DNA of 64,000 nucleotides from Hyphomicrobiales bacterium (GCA_027487555.1 JAIYDI010000004.1:124001-188000); one strand, 5' to 3'. Shown: positions 16,611 through 25,861, counted from the first letter of the stretch. Notes: generated by a model from the letters alone, not told the origin. Translations and numbers: made by a program.

Positions 16611-18287
16611 CTACGCCGCGCGATGACGCCTATGCTCTGCGCCCAACTCGAACTGTTCGACAATACGATCGAGTTCAGCGGCCTGACCCTCGGTCTGCTC
16701 GACCGCAGCGTTGGTTTCCTCCACCAGGGCGGCATTGTGCTGGGTCATCTCATCCATCTGGCGCACGGCGGTCGAGACTTCCGCGATGGCGCTGGCCTGC
16801 GCCTGTGTCGCCGCGGAAATCTGCTCGACCAGTTCGGTGCTACGGTAGATGCCCGATACCACGCGATTGACCTTGTCGGTGGCCTCCGCGACCAGACGGG
16901 TGCCACCGGTGACTTCGCGGGAAGATTGTTCGATCAGTGCCTTCACTTCGGCGGATGCCTCGGCGGCCGACTGCGCGAGGCGCCGGACTTCAACGGCAAC
17001 GACAGCGAAGCCCTTGCCCGCTTCGCCAGCGCGCGCGGCCTCCACGGACGCGTTCAGCGCAAGGAGGTTCGTCTGGAAGGCGATGTCATCGATAAGGCCG
17101 ATGATATTCGAGATCTTTCCGGACGAAGTAGCAATGCGCTCCATGGCGGAATTGGCATTGCCGATGGCGGTGCCTGCGTCGCGGGCATTGCCCGATACTT
17201 CGAGCGACGACCCACGGGCTATTTCGGCGCGCTTGGCGTTTTCCGCGACGGTCGAGGCGAGTTGCTCCATCGCGGCAGAGGTTTCCTCGATGGTCGCAGC
17301 CTGCCGGCTGGTGCGATCCGCGAGATCGCCAGTGCCGGACATGATTTCCGTCGTCGCGGTCCGCAAGGCGGATGCGGCATCCCGCAGGCCCGAAACGATG
17401 TGGCTGAGCCGGTCGATGGAGAGGTTGAACGATTGCCGCACGTCTTCGAGTTCGTTCGGCAGTTTTTCGGGGATGTGGTTGTCAAGCCGTCCTTCCGCCA
17501 GCTCGTGCAAGGCTTGGCTGATGCGCAGCACGGCCTGCTTCCGGGCCGTGATGTCCAAGGCATACTTTACGACCTTGTAGGGACGCCCATCCGCATTGCG
17601 GATCGGGCTGTAGACCGCCTGGATCCAGATCTGCCGGCCACCCTTGGCGATGCGGCCATATTCGGCAGTGAAGTGTTCGCCCGCGGCAAGGCGCACCCAG
17701 AACTGCTGATAGTCGGCGGAGCGTGCATACTCGGCATCAACGAACATGCGGTGATGCCGCCCCTTGATCTCATCGATGGTGTAGCCGACGGCGCCGAGAA
17801 AATTCGCGTTGGCGTCGAGGATAGTGCCATCCAGTGTGAACTCGATGACCGCCTGGGCTCTGGAGATGGCCTCGAGCTGGCCCTTCCATTCAGCAGCGGC
17901 GTTCTTCTGCGCGGTTACGTCGGAGGCGATCTTCACCACGCGGGTGACCTTGCCGTTTTCGACGACGGGATTGTAGGAGGCCTGAATGTAGACGGACTGG
18001 CCAGATTTGCCGATGCGACGGAACTCCTCGGCCTTGAACTGGCCGGCGCGCAGATCGGCCCAGAATTGCCTGTAGGCGGGCGTTGCGGTTTCACCCGGAT
18101 CAATAAACAGCGAATGGTGCTTTCCAATGATTTCGGCGAGCTCATATCCCAATAAAGCGCAGAAGACCGGGTTGGCGGTGACGATCATGCCGTCCGGTGT
18201 GAATTCGATCATCGCCTGTGACTGGGAGAAAGCGTCAAGCACGGCCTTGGCGGAGTCGTTTTTCGGGTTTTTGAAGAGTGAAATCAT
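16611..18287 (-). CDS. Soluble methyl-accepting chemotaxis protein with two PAS domains
   Basis: The 558-residue protein has no membrane segment. Two PAS/PAC modules occupy about 15-135 and 140-258 (each with an MIEFTPDG- or [12 protein letters not shown] start, a GKHHSLF/GRHHRMF segment and an ITA/VTA-QK end), followed by a HAMP-like linker and a receptor signalling domain with [19 protein letters not shown] at its tip. It is a cytoplasmic, energy- or redox-sensing type of receptor; heme or flavin binding is possible for such PAS pairs but not shown. The ATG at 18287 has an ideal GGAGGGA before it. The open frame extends upstream to 18512 but that part is not receptor-like. Confidence 0.92.
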   Translation of the reverse strand: MISLFKNPKNDSAKAVLDAFSQSQAMIEFTPDGMIVTANPVFCALLGYELAEIIGKHHSLFIDPGETATPAYRQFWADLRAGQFKAEEFRRIGKSGQSVYIQASYNPVVENGKVTRVVKIASDVTAQKNAAAEWKGQLEAISRAQAVIEFTLDGTILDANANFLGAVGYTIDEIKGRHHRMFVDAEYARSADYQQFWVRLAAGEHFTAEYGRIAKGGRQIWIQAVYSPIRNADGRPYKVVKYALDITARKQAVLRISQALHELAEGRLDNHIPEKLPNELEDVRQSFNLSIDRLSHIVSGLRDAASALRTATTEIMSGTGDLADRTSRQAATIEETSAAMEQLASTVAENAKRAEIARGSSLEVSGNARDAGTAIGNANSAMERIATSSGKISNIIGLIDDIAFQTNLLALNASVEAARAGEAGKGFAVVAVEVRRLAQSAAEASAEVKALIEQSSREVTGGTRLVAEATDKVNRVVSGIYRSTELVEQISAATQAQASAIAEVSTAVRQMDEMTQHNAALVEETNAAVEQTEGQAAELDRIVEQFELGAEHRRHRAA

Positions 18288-18533
18288 TACGTCCCTCCGA
18301 TTTCGCGCGGAGTGTGAATTTATGTAGCTAAGAAACCGTTCACATCGAACATCGGCTGCATTCCGGGTCGGGACGCGCATCTGGTGCCAGACGCCGCGTT
18401 TCTGCGCCTCCGGGACGCGATACCAGCACCACTGCCGTGACAGTGAGCAGGGCGCGAGACAACCGCACCCCGCTAGCAGTCTCCGACGTCGGGCTTTTCT
18501 GAAATCCGACAAGGACCCTTGGCCGCAGGTTGC

Positions 18534-19715
18534 TCAGCCCCACCAGGGTTCGTTGAGGTAACGATGGCCCTTGAGCCAGTCATTGTCTGGCATGAAGCCG
18601 AGGCCGGGACCGTGGTTGATCTGCATCCGGCCATTGGCGATCCTCAGCGGGTTCTCATCCGCCCAAGCGAGGCGCGTGGCGCTGCGGGTGCATTCGATGC
18701 GCGGACAGTTGAAGATCGAGGCGGCAAGTTGCTGGCTGGCGAGATTGAGCAGCAGCCCGCTGACATTGTGCAGCGTGATTGGCGTGCGGTAGAGGGCCGC
18801 CGCGTCTGCGATCGCCCGCGTGCCGGTTATGCCGCCCGAACAGACGATGTCGGGCTGCAGGCAATCGACGGCCTGTGACTGAAGGAACGGCATGGCCTGG
18901 TCGACGAGTTCGATGTTCTCCCCGGTCATGATCGGCAGGTTGGTCTGACGACGCAGAGCAGCCCAGTTCTGGTTGAAACCCGGCTGCAGCGGATCCTCAT
19001 AGTAGAGCGGCTTGATCTGCTCCACCGCCTCGGCCACCGCGATGGCGCTCGGGGTGTCGAGTTCGTTATGGCAGTGCACGATGATGTCGATGTCTTCGCC
19101 CAGATGCTCACGCGCCAGTTCGTAGGAGCGGCGCACCTTGCGAATATCGCCCGGCGACAGGCTCGGCACATATTGCTGCATGTGGAGGCCGAGGCAGGAG
19201 TGGATATCCACCTTGAAGGCGGTGAACCCATGCGGGTCCGCCTTGAGTTCGGCGGCACGATCGGCCCAGGCGGCTGGGTCAGTGAAATCGCCTTGCGGGC
19301 AATGCGAGTAGAGCTCGATATCGTCGCGGAACCTGCCGCCGAGCAGCTGATAGACCGGTTGGCCGAGCAGCCTGCCCGCGAGATCCCACAGCGCCATGTC
19401 GATGCCGGAGAGCACCTGTATCTCGCGGCGTCGCTGCGGAAAGACAGTGAACATGCTGTGGTGGTGGACGCGTACCGCCAGCGGGTCCTTGCCGAGAAGC
19501 TTCAGGTGCGGCAGCCGCCCGCCACCCTCGGCATGGCTCGCGATCACCGCGCGGGCGTGGTCCCCATCCATATCGCCACATTCGCCATAGCCTGAGATAC
19601 CGGCATCGGTATCGATACGAATGAGACAGAACCCGCTTTCAAGCCGCATCGCCTTTATGGCCGTAATGCTGGCCTGCCCACGATGCGCTGCGGCAGCGCC
19701 TTCGAGACGCGTCAT
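18534..19715 (-). CDS. Mandelate racemase/enolase-superfamily protein, dehydratase-like, with altered metal site
   Basis: The 393-residue protein has the capping domain (about 15-135) and barrel of the family. Metal ligands E240 (YYEDP) and E266 (GENIE) and the base His316 (LHNVSG) are recognisable, and FKVD at 167-170 occupies the KxD position of the acid-sugar dehydratases. The first metal ligand, normally Asp before xH as in VDxH, is His214 here (IVHCHNEL). Sugar-acid dehydratase chemistry is the likely background, but the substitution makes the activity uncertain. The ATG at 19715 has GGAGG eight bases upstream. It lies alone between a chemoreceptor and two small genes, with no transporter beside it. 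Confidence 0.75.
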   Translation of the reverse strand: MTRLEGAAAAHRGQASITAIKAMRLESGFCLIRIDTDAGISGYGECGDMDGDHARAVIASHAEGGGRLPHLKLLGKDPLAVRVHHHSMFTVFPQRRREIQVLSGIDMALWDLAGRLLGQPVYQLLGGRFRDDIELYSHCPQGDFTDPAAWADRAAELKADPHGFTAFKVDIHSCLGLHMQQYVPSLSPGDIRKVRRSYELAREHLGEDIDIIVHCHNELDTPSAIAVAEAVEQIKPLYYEDPLQPGFNQNWAALRRQTNLPIMTGENIELVDQAMPFLQSQAVDCLQPDIVCSGGITGTRAIADAAALYRTPITLHNVSGLLLNLASQQLAASIFNCPRIECTRSATRLAWADENPLRIANGRMQINHGPGLGFMPDNDWLKGHRYLNEPWWG

Positions 19716-19908
19716 TGAAAAGTCCTCCAACCCTCATCGGGGGCAATGTGGGGCCGGCTCGGGGCAGGAATCCAGCCGAACTATTGGTGGATTGCTCCTG
19801 TGCGAGAAATCACCTCCGTACCCCCCCACGACGCAATCGAGCAGGCACAACCGCCTCGTCGGAGGTCCTCTGCTGCAATGCCCGATGGCGCGCTCGCGGC
19901 ACCTTCGC

Positions 19909-20385
19909 TCAGAGGCCCGTGGCGGGCGGAGGCGCCGTCGGCGCGGCGGAATCGAGCCGCTGCAGGTGCAGGAGTCCGTCTGTCCCGCAGGAAAGCTTGT
20001 GACTGACTTTGTCGTCTGGTCCGATCAGCCGCCAGAAGGGCGGCACCTCGGACAGATCCTTGCCATTGTCCAGATCGGACAGGGCCAGCTCCGCAACGAT
20101 CCGCAGATAGATGGCGGTAGTGACCGGGCACATGGCATCTGCCCCGGCGCGGCGGGCCAGATCGCCCCGCATCCGCGCAATGCTGCGCCGCTCACCGTTC
20201 GGTATCGTGGCGATGTAGCCCGCGATATCGGCGGGGGACGAAATCAGCATGGTGCTACCTGCACGCACACCGGCAAAATCCGAATGCAGCATAACGACAT
20301 GCGGCGGCTTGGCAGCGCCGAAGCGCTTCTTCCAATCCGTAGGCTTCTTCGGCCGGGCGTTTGCCGGCTTGCTCTCGCTTTTCAT
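19909..20385 (-). CDS. Conserved small protein related to the MGMT/alkyltransferase-like DNA-binding fold
   Basis: The 158-residue product has a basic, Pro/Lys-rich N-terminus and a core resembling a conserved family of unannotated proteins with similarity to the DNA-binding half of O6-methylguanine methyltransferase (segments such as GADAMCPVTTAIYLRIVAE and PFWRLI, about 82-100 and 116-121). A PCHR alkyl-acceptor motif is absent, so it would not be a methyltransferase. Function is unknown; DNA binding is possible. Its start overlaps the end of the upstream SRPBCC-like gene by 4 bases (ATGA), so the two are co-translated. Confidence 0.6.
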   Translation of the reverse strand: MKSESKPANARPKKPTDWKKRFGAAKPPHVVMLHSDFAGVRAGSTMLISSPADIAGYIATIPNGERRSIARMRGDLARRAGADAMCPVTTAIYLRIVAELALSDLDNGKDLSEVPPFWRLIGPDDKVSHKLSCGTDGLLHLQRLDSAAPTAPPPATGL

Positions 20386-20864
20386 GAACCTGCCTCCACC
20401 CGGAGCTTGAGATCGGTGAGATAGTTGCGTGCGAACGCCTCCGGATCAAAGAACAAATGGGCGAGCAGCCGCGTGATCGGATTGGGCAGGCGCGCTTCCT
20501 CGACAACGAGGACATGCGTCGATCCTGCCTCGTTCCGCAGGCGTGCGGACCATGTGCCCGCGTAACCAGCCGCCGAAGTGAAGGCGAGTTCGAGATGATC
20601 TGGATCCAGACGGGTCCACTGGAAGGCGATGATCTCGCCGCCACGGGTCGTCTCACGCCACCCATCAGCAGTCAGCGTGATCGTGGCGACTGACTTTCGC
20701 CATTGAGGCTGGGCGGCAACATCCTTGATCGTCGCGATGACCCGGTGAGGGGCCGCAGCGATGAAGGTTTCTGCCTGCCCGCGCCGCGTTTCGGGCAGAG
20801 CAAGCACAAAGCCGACAAGTGCGCATATGGCCAGGCACACGACAAACAGAACAACGAATTGCAT
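20382..20864 (-). CDS. Membrane-anchored SRPBCC (START-like) domain protein
   Basis: The 160-residue protein has one N-terminal hydrophobic segment (about 3-24) followed by a domain with the pattern of polyketide cyclase/START-like proteins: an IAAAPHRVIATIKDVAAQPQW start and alternating strands ending in a C-terminal helix. Such domains bind hydrophobic ligands. AAGGAGGT precedes the ATG at 20864, an almost perfect ribosome binding site. It forms a two-gene unit with the MGMT-like gene. No ligand can be assigned. Confidence 0.68.
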   Translation of the reverse strand: MQFVVLFVVCLAICALVGFVLALPETRRGQAETFIAAAPHRVIATIKDVAAQPQWRKSVATITLTADGWRETTRGGEIIAFQWTRLDPDHLELAFTSAAGYAGTWSARLRNEAGSTHVLVVEEARLPNPITRLLAHLFFDPEAFARNYLTDLKLRVEAGS

Positions 20865-21031
20865 TGCGACCTCCTTTGCGAAGACGGAGATGGCACCGAT
20901 GGCGAAGGGCAGACAGTATCTCGCAATTCTTACTGAAATTACAGGAGTTTAGCACGGGCGCTGCGCGTCTCGGGGACCGAAAGCAACGAAGCGGCCAACC
21001 TCAATGACGGGGAGGATGACCGACACGCGCC

Positions 21032-21706
21032 TCAGGCGCTGGCCGCCAGGATGCCGCCAAGCACCGTATCGACGATGGTGCGGGCCGCGTCCTCGTAATG
21101 ACGTGAGGTCAGCCGCTTCACCAGCAGGGCATCGGCGGCGAGCGGCTCGAAGTCGCCATAGAACTGCGTGGCCGACCAGAGCATGATGAACAGGTGCCGG
21201 GCGTTGACCTGCTTCAGCTGGCCAGCAGCGACCCAGCCATCGACAATCGCCACGGCCTTGTCGGTCACATCCTTCATGTGCTGGCGGTCTGCGCGGGTAA
21301 GGTATTCGGCGCCACGGATGATCTCCGAGGCGAAGAGCCGGGATTCGCTGGCGTTCTTGCGAGTATACTCGAGCTTGGCGCGCACATAGCCCTCAAGCGC
21401 GGTGCGCGGGTCGGCCTCCGGGCGGATATGGGTGAGCGCATCGTCCCAGCCCTGGATCAGGTGGGCGATCACCGCGCGGTAGATCGCCTCCTTCGACTCG
21501 AAGTAGTAGTAGACATTGGCCTTGGGTAGCCCGCTCTTTTCGGCGATTTCGCTGATCGGCGTGCCATCGAAGCCCTTTTTAGAGAACACCTCGATCGCAG
21601 CCTTCAGGATCAGCCGCTGGTTGCGGGCGCGGATGCGCTCCTCGTTGGGCTCGCGCCGCCCGCGTGGCTTCCGCTCTGCCGGCTCCGCCACCTCCGCCAT
21701 GGCCAT
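21032..21706 (-). CDS. TetR-family regulator resembling RutR
   Basis: The 224-residue protein has a TetR helix-turn-helix at about 32-78 (SGLPKANVYYYFESKEAIY) and a C-terminal half that matches RutR-type regulators in layout (LFASEIIRGAEYL, IVDGWVAAGQL, LFIMLWSATQFYGDFEPL). RutR of E. coli senses uracil and controls pyrimidine and purine metabolism. The gene is divergent from the nucleoside-type operon that starts at 21879, with two similar inverted repeats between them, so repression of that operon is likely. I start at the ATG at 21706, preceded by GGAAGGACA; the open frame extends through the operator region. Confidence 0.85.
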   Translation of the reverse strand: MAMAEVAEPAERKPRGRREPNEERIRARNQRLILKAAIEVFSKKGFDGTPISEIAEKSGLPKANVYYYFESKEAIYRAVIAHLIQGWDDALTHIRPEADPRTALEGYVRAKLEYTRKNASESRLFASEIIRGAEYLTRADRQHMKDVTDKAVAIVDGWVAAGQLKQVNARHLFIMLWSATQFYGDFEPLAADALLVKRLTSRHYEDAARTIVDTVLGGILAASA

Positions 21707-21786
21707 TGTCCTTCCTTCACTCGCCTCCCCGCTATAGCGGGCTGCCAAGCCGGACGAAAGAGGTGTCGCGGTGCTGTGCACAAATC

Positions 21787-21834
21787 TGACGCTCCGGTCA
21801 GGTTTGTCACTCTCATAAGTTGACACCTCGGTCA
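21787..21834. promoter_or_regulatory. Two direct-repeated TGAC-N6-GTCA operators
   Basis: TGACGCTCCGGTCAGGTTT starts at 21787 and TGACACCTCGGTCAGGTTT at 21821; both have TGAC-N6-GTCA arms and the same CGGTCAGGTTT tail, 34 bases apart. They lie between the TetR gene and the first gene of the nucleoside-type operon. The second overlaps a TTGACA hexamer. RutR-type regulators bind TTGACCA/TGGTCAA-like palindromes, which these resemble. Confidence 0.7.
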
Positions 21835-21878
21835 GGTTTTGACTTACTCGGTTATCGCCCGGCTAGGGGAACTTGCGG

Positions 21879-22724
21879 ATGCCCATGCGGCTCACAGATG
21901 CGATGGCGGAGATTATGGAGGGCTGGCAGGCCGATCTGCCGCTTGCCTGGTCCGCCGCGCTCGGGCCGGTCGAGCTGGGCTTTGCCGATATTGACGCGGC
22001 GCTGATGCTCGAGCCCTGGGAACCAGTGTTTCCGCCGCGCCGGGGCCGCGTGTTTCCAGGCGCACCGAAGGGCGCGCATATGCTGGCTGCCTATGACGGG
22101 ATTGCGCCCGAGGGCGTGCGTTGCGTCATTCTCGGGCAGGACCCGTATCCGGAGCCTGGCTTCGCCACCGGTCGGGCCTTCGAAGCCGGCAACCTCGCGA
22201 TCTGGCACGAGCTCGACAAAATGTTCTCGAAAAGCGTGCGCGCCTACATGCAGCAGATCTATGCCGCCCGCACCGGCGAGCCCGGTTTTGCGCGCTCGTT
22301 CGACGATTGGCCGGCGGTGCGCGAACAGATCACCGACCCGGCATCGAGCTTCGAGGCTCCCTCGGACATCGGCGATCACTGGGTGCGCGAGGGCGTGCTG
22401 CTGCTCAATACTGCGCTGACGCTGAGTCGATTCCAGGTGTCCGTCGACCCGCACCAGGCGAAAGGCCACCTGCCCCTCTGGCGGCCACTGATGCTGAGGA
22501 CGCTGGAGACAGTGGTCGGGCGCGGCAGGCCGCTCGTCATCATCGCCTTCGGTGACAGCGCCGCCGAGACGCTCGATCTGCTTGGGCTTGCGCAGGGGCC
22601 AGATCTGTTCATCGCGCGGCGGGCGCATCCCGCTTTTGCCGACCGGCTGTTTGCCGAGCCGAATCCATTCGTTCTGGGCAATCGATTTCTGGAGGCGAAG
22701 GGGCTTGCCCCCATCGCGTGGTGA
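21879..22724 (+). CDS. Divergent family-1 uracil-DNA glycosylase-like protein
   Basis: The 281-residue protein carries the UNG water-activating motif as GQDPY at 86-90 (Asp88 is the catalytic position), but the following His is Pro91. A GVLLLNTALTL strand (172-182) corresponds to the UNG LLLN uracil-recognition Asn, and RAHPAF around His250 stands where UNG has HPSPLS. The N-terminal 60 residues are extra, and UNG is normally about 225 residues. It is the first gene of a nucleoside-type operon and its stop abuts the GMC oxidoreductase start. It may act in base excision, or on free modified nucleosides; the setting favours a metabolic role but this is inference. ATG 21879 follows AGGGGAA. Confidence 0.75.
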   Translation: MPMRLTDAMAEIMEGWQADLPLAWSAALGPVELGFADIDAALMLEPWEPVFPPRRGRVFPGAPKGAHMLAAYDGIAPEGVRCVILGQDPYPEPGFATGRAFEAGNLAIWHELDKMFSKSVRAYMQQIYAARTGEPGFARSFDDWPAVREQITDPASSFEAPSDIGDHWVREGVLLLNTALTLSRFQVSVDPHQAKGHLPLWRPLMLRTLETVVGRGRPLVIIAFGDSAAETLDLLGLAQGPDLFIARRAHPAFADRLFAEPNPFVLGNRFLEAKGLAPIAW

Positions 22725-24359
22725 ATGCAGGGAACGAGTTATGACTTCATCATCGTGGGCGCCGGATCGGCCGGGTGCGTTCTAGCCAACCGGCTCAGCG
22801 CCGATCCGGCTCATCGCGTGCTGCTGCTCGAAGCGGGCGGGCGCGACCGCAACCCGCTCTTCCGGCTGCCCATGCTGATGGGGAAGCTGTTCCAGTCGGG
22901 CATCTACAACTGGCACTACCACACCGAGCCCGTGCCGACCCTCAATGGGCGGAAACTCTACTGGCCGCGCGGCAAGGTGCTGGGCGGCTCGTCAACCATC
23001 AACGGCATGCTTTATGTGCGCGGCAACCGCCACGACTACGACCGCTGGGCTCAGATGGGCAATTCCGGCTGGTCCTACGAGGATGTGCTGCCGGCGTTCC
23101 GCCGATCGGAATCCCATGAACAACGGCGCGACGCCTTCCACAGCCCGGATGGGGAACTGACCGTCACCCGTTCGCGCGGGCGCAACCCGCTGTTCGACAC
23201 CTTCGTCGAGGCAGGCGTCGCGGCGGGCTATCGGGCGAACGATGACTTCAACGGCGCCGAACAGGAAGGCTTCGGCAAATATGACTTCACCATTAGGAAC
23301 GGCAAGCGCTGGTCGACCAGCTTCGCGTTCCTGAGGCCGGCGCTGGCCCGGCCAAACCTCTCGGTCGAGACCGACGCGCACCTGACACGCATCATTATCG
23401 AAAACGGCCGCGCCGCAGGTATCGAGTATGCACAGGGCGGTGAAGTGAAGCGCGCAACCTCCGGCAGCGAGATCGTGCTCTCGGCCGGTACGGTCAACTC
23501 GCCGCAGGCACTGCTGCTCTCGGGCATCGGGCCCGCCGATGAGCTCAGGGCGCTGGGGATCGACCCGGTTCTTGACCTGCCGGGCGTGGGCAAGAACATG
23601 CAGGATCATGTCGATTGCGTCATGGCGTGGCAATGCACAAAGCCGGTGACCCTGTACAAGGACCTTCGCGCGGACAGAATCGCGTTCTCGGTGGTCGAGG
23701 GCATGCTGCTCGGCACCGGCATCACCACCACTTTCCCCTATGAGGCGGGCGCCTTCGTCCGCTCGCGGCCGGAACTCCTCGCCCCTGATGTGCAATTGCA
23801 TTTCATGCCGGCCCTTGAGTCGACCGCCAATTTGCACCTGCCCAACCCGTTCAAGAAACGGGCGATCGAGGATGTACATGGTTTCACGTTGCGGGTGGGG
23901 CCGGTAAACCCGGAAAGCCGCGGCGAAATCACGCTGCGGTCGATCGATCCGCTCGACAAGCCGAAGATCCAGCCAAACTACCTGGCGACGCAGTTCGACA
24001 TCGACACGATGATCCGTGGCATCCGGCTCACACGCGAGGTGATCGCGCAGAAGCCTTTCGATCCGTATCGTGGCGGCGAGATCGCGCCGGGGCCCGGCAA
24101 GCTGTCGGAGGCCGACCTCACCGCATGGCTCCGCGCCACGGCCATGACGACGTTTCACCCCGTTGGCACCTGCAAAATGGGCGCGGACCCGATGGCCGTG
24201 GTCGACGACCGGCTCAGGGTGCGCGGCATTTCGGGACTGCGCGTCGCGGACGCGTCGATCATGCCGATCATCTCTTCGGGCAACACCAATGCGCCGGCCA
24301 TCATGATCGGCGAGCGCTGCGCCCAGTTCATTCTCGATGCACAGGATGCGACAGCATGA
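22725..24359 (+). CDS. GMC-family FAD-dependent oxidoreductase (choline dehydrogenase-like)
   Basis: The 544-residue enzyme has the FAD-binding GAGSAG at 12-17, the GMC signature around PRGKVLGGSSTINGM (about 84-98), the second signature GTVNSPQALLLSGIG (near 259-273), and the C-terminal catalytic region with TFHPVGTCKMG and NTNAPAIMIGE. It should oxidise an alcohol group with FAD. Choline dehydrogenases, sugar or aryl alcohol oxidases share this fold. No betaine aldehyde dehydrogenase is nearby, so the substrate is probably a sugar or alcohol linked to this operon. It starts directly after the UNG-like stop and its end overlaps the NIPSNAP start by 4 bases. Confidence 0.88.
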   Translation: MQGTSYDFIIVGAGSAGCVLANRLSADPAHRVLLLEAGGRDRNPLFRLPMLMGKLFQSGIYNWHYHTEPVPTLNGRKLYWPRGKVLGGSSTINGMLYVRGNRHDYDRWAQMGNSGWSYEDVLPAFRRSESHEQRRDAFHSPDGELTVTRSRGRNPLFDTFVEAGVAAGYRANDDFNGAEQEGFGKYDFTIRNGKRWSTSFAFLRPALARPNLSVETDAHLTRIIIENGRAAGIEYAQGGEVKRATSGSEIVLSAGTVNSPQALLLSGIGPADELRALGIDPVLDLPGVGKNMQDHVDCVMAWQCTKPVTLYKDLRADRIAFSVVEGMLLGTGITTTFPYEAGAFVRSRPELLAPDVQLHFMPALESTANLHLPNPFKKRAIEDVHGFTLRVGPVNPESRGEITLRSIDPLDKPKIQPNYLATQFDIDTMIRGIRLTREVIAQKPFDPYRGGEIAPGPGKLSEADLTAWLRATAMTTFHPVGTCKMGADPMAVVDDRLRVRGISGLRVADASIMPIISSGNTNAPAIMIGERCAQFILDAQDATA

Positions 24360-24676
24360 TCCTCGAACACCGCACCTACACGTTCAAGCCAGGCATGGTG
24401 GACCGCTGGCGGCAGAAATACGAGGCAGAGGGTCTGCTGATCCAGAAGCGGCATCTCAACCGCTATGTCGGGCTCTACATCGCCGAGATCGGCCACCTGC
24501 ACACCATAGTGCTGATGTGGGCCTATGACAGCCTCGCCGACCGCGAGGCCCGGCGCAGGGCGCTCTACGCCGACCCTGAGTGGCAGAAATTCATCTCCGA
24601 GGTCTGGGCGCTCGAAGCCATACAGACGCAGGACGTGATGATCATGAATCCGGCGCCGAGCTCTCCCGGCGTCTGA
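24356..24676 (+). CDS. NIPSNAP-family small protein
   Basis: The 106-residue protein begins MILEHRTYTFKPGMVD and contains the HTIVLMWAYDSLADREARR stretch, both typical of NIPSNAP/ferredoxin-like barrel proteins. These proteins form dimers and often sit in catabolic operons with oxidoreductases, but no general activity is known. The ATG overlaps the GMC oxidoreductase stop (ATGA), so the two are likely made together and may cooperate. Confidence 0.82.
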   Translation: MILEHRTYTFKPGMVDRWRQKYEAEGLLIQKRHLNRYVGLYIAEIGHLHTIVLMWAYDSLADREARRRALYADPEWQKFISEVWALEAIQTQDVMIMNPAPSSPGV

Positions 24677-24780
24677 GCACAACAACCGAGAGCGCAGCGA
24701 CCTGAACTGCCGGCAGGGTGAGCCGGAGGGACTGAAACAGGGACATCAACCGCCCGAAGGGGCATGACAGGGGTTAAGAC

Positions 24781-25818
24781 ATGACGGACAAACTCAATCG
24801 CATGGATCGCCGCGGCTTTCTGATGGCAAGCGCCGCGGCCGGCCTCGCCGCCGGGCTCTTGCCCAGCCTCGCCCAGGCCCAGACCGGGCTGGTGGCGCTC
24901 GTGCATACTCAGGCTGCCGGAGACTCGGGCCCGGTGGATTCGATGATCGAGAAGCTGAAGCAGCTCGCGAGCGAGAAGGGCTTCGAGTACCGCGCCGTGT
25001 ATGCGTCGGACCCTGCGAGCTACGAGAGCATCTTCCGCACCCTTGGCGATGCCGGCGCTGCGGTGATCGTCTCTACGTTCAACGAGGTGGCAGAGCCTTT
25101 CAAGGCACTGGCGCCAGAGTACCCGAACACCAAGTGGATCCAGATCTTCGGCGACCCGATCGAGCCCGCGATCCCGAATATCGTCACCGTCTCCTACGAC
25201 TATTACCTCGGCTGCTACCTCTCCGGCATGTTCGCCGCCAAGATCAGCAAGACCGGCAAGATCGGCTATATCGGCGGCATCTCGATCCCGCCGCTCAATG
25301 CCGATTTCAACGCCCTGAAGGCGGGCGCGCTGGCGGTCAACCCGAGCGCCACCGTGACCGCGGCCTTTGCCGGATCGTTTCAAGACCCTGCCAAGGGTCA
25401 GGAAATCGCGACGCAGATGTACAATGACGGCATCGACTATATCCAGACCGACTCGGCGGCGACGGATGGTGGCATCATCGCCGCCGCCAACGAAGCCGAT
25501 GGACGTCTCGTCAGTGCCATCAGCCCGGCACAGTACAAGCTCGGGCCGAAGTCGGTGATCGGGCTCGTGGCACTCGATTTCGGCGTGTCGCTCTACAACG
25601 AAGTGGCAAAGGCTATCGGTTCGGACTGGGCGGGCGGCACGCATGTGCATACCGGCCTCGGCACCGGGGTTATCGACTTCGTCTACTCGCCCGTCTTCGA
25701 CATGGAAGGCAACCAGGAGATCGCCGCCAAGGCGAAAGAGGTCTGGCCCGAGATCGAAGCTGCCAAGAAGGGCATACTCGATGGTTCGATCAAGGTGCCA
25801 TTCAACACGGAACTCTGA
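24781..25818 (+). CDS. BMP/Med-family nucleoside-type binding protein, Tat-exported
   Basis: The 345-residue protein has a twin-arginine signal (DRRGFLMASAAAG, residues 9-21) and a BMP-family body: an ALVHTQAAGDSGP opening, the SYDYYLGCYLSGMFAAK hinge segment and a DGIDYIQTDSAATDGGI ligand-site region. Members (Med, BmpA, PnrA) bind nucleosides or related bases and serve NupABC-type importers. The ATPase and two permeases encoded next are of that type. GGGGTTAAGAC precedes the ATG. About 100 bases separate it from the NIPSNAP gene, so a second promoter is possible. Confidence 0.88.
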   Translation: MTDKLNRMDRRGFLMASAAAGLAAGLLPSLAQAQTGLVALVHTQAAGDSGPVDSMIEKLKQLASEKGFEYRAVYASDPASYESIFRTLGDAGAAVIVSTFNEVAEPFKALAPEYPNTKWIQIFGDPIEPAIPNIVTVSYDYYLGCYLSGMFAAKISKTGKIGYIGGISIPPLNADFNALKAGALAVNPSATVTAAFAGSFQDPAKGQEIATQMYNDGIDYIQTDSAATDGGIIAAANEADGRLVSAISPAQYKLGPKSVIGLVALDFGVSLYNEVAKAIGSDWAGGTHVHTGLGTGVIDFVYSPVFDMEGNQEIAAKAKEVWPEIEAAKKGILDGSIKVPFNTEL

Positions 25819-25827
25819 CCTGAACCT

Positions 25828-25861
25828 GGCCGGTCCGCTTTCCTGTGCCCGCGGACCGGCC
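25828..25861 (+). promoter_or_regulatory. Intercistronic hairpin after the BMP binding-protein gene
   Basis: A perfect 11-bp stem (GGCCGGTCCGC / GCGGACCGGCC) with a 12-base loop sits in the 68-base gap before the ATPase gene. There is no T-run. Like the similar hairpins after the other two binding-protein genes it may stabilise the upstream mRNA and lower expression of the membrane components. Confidence 0.6.
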
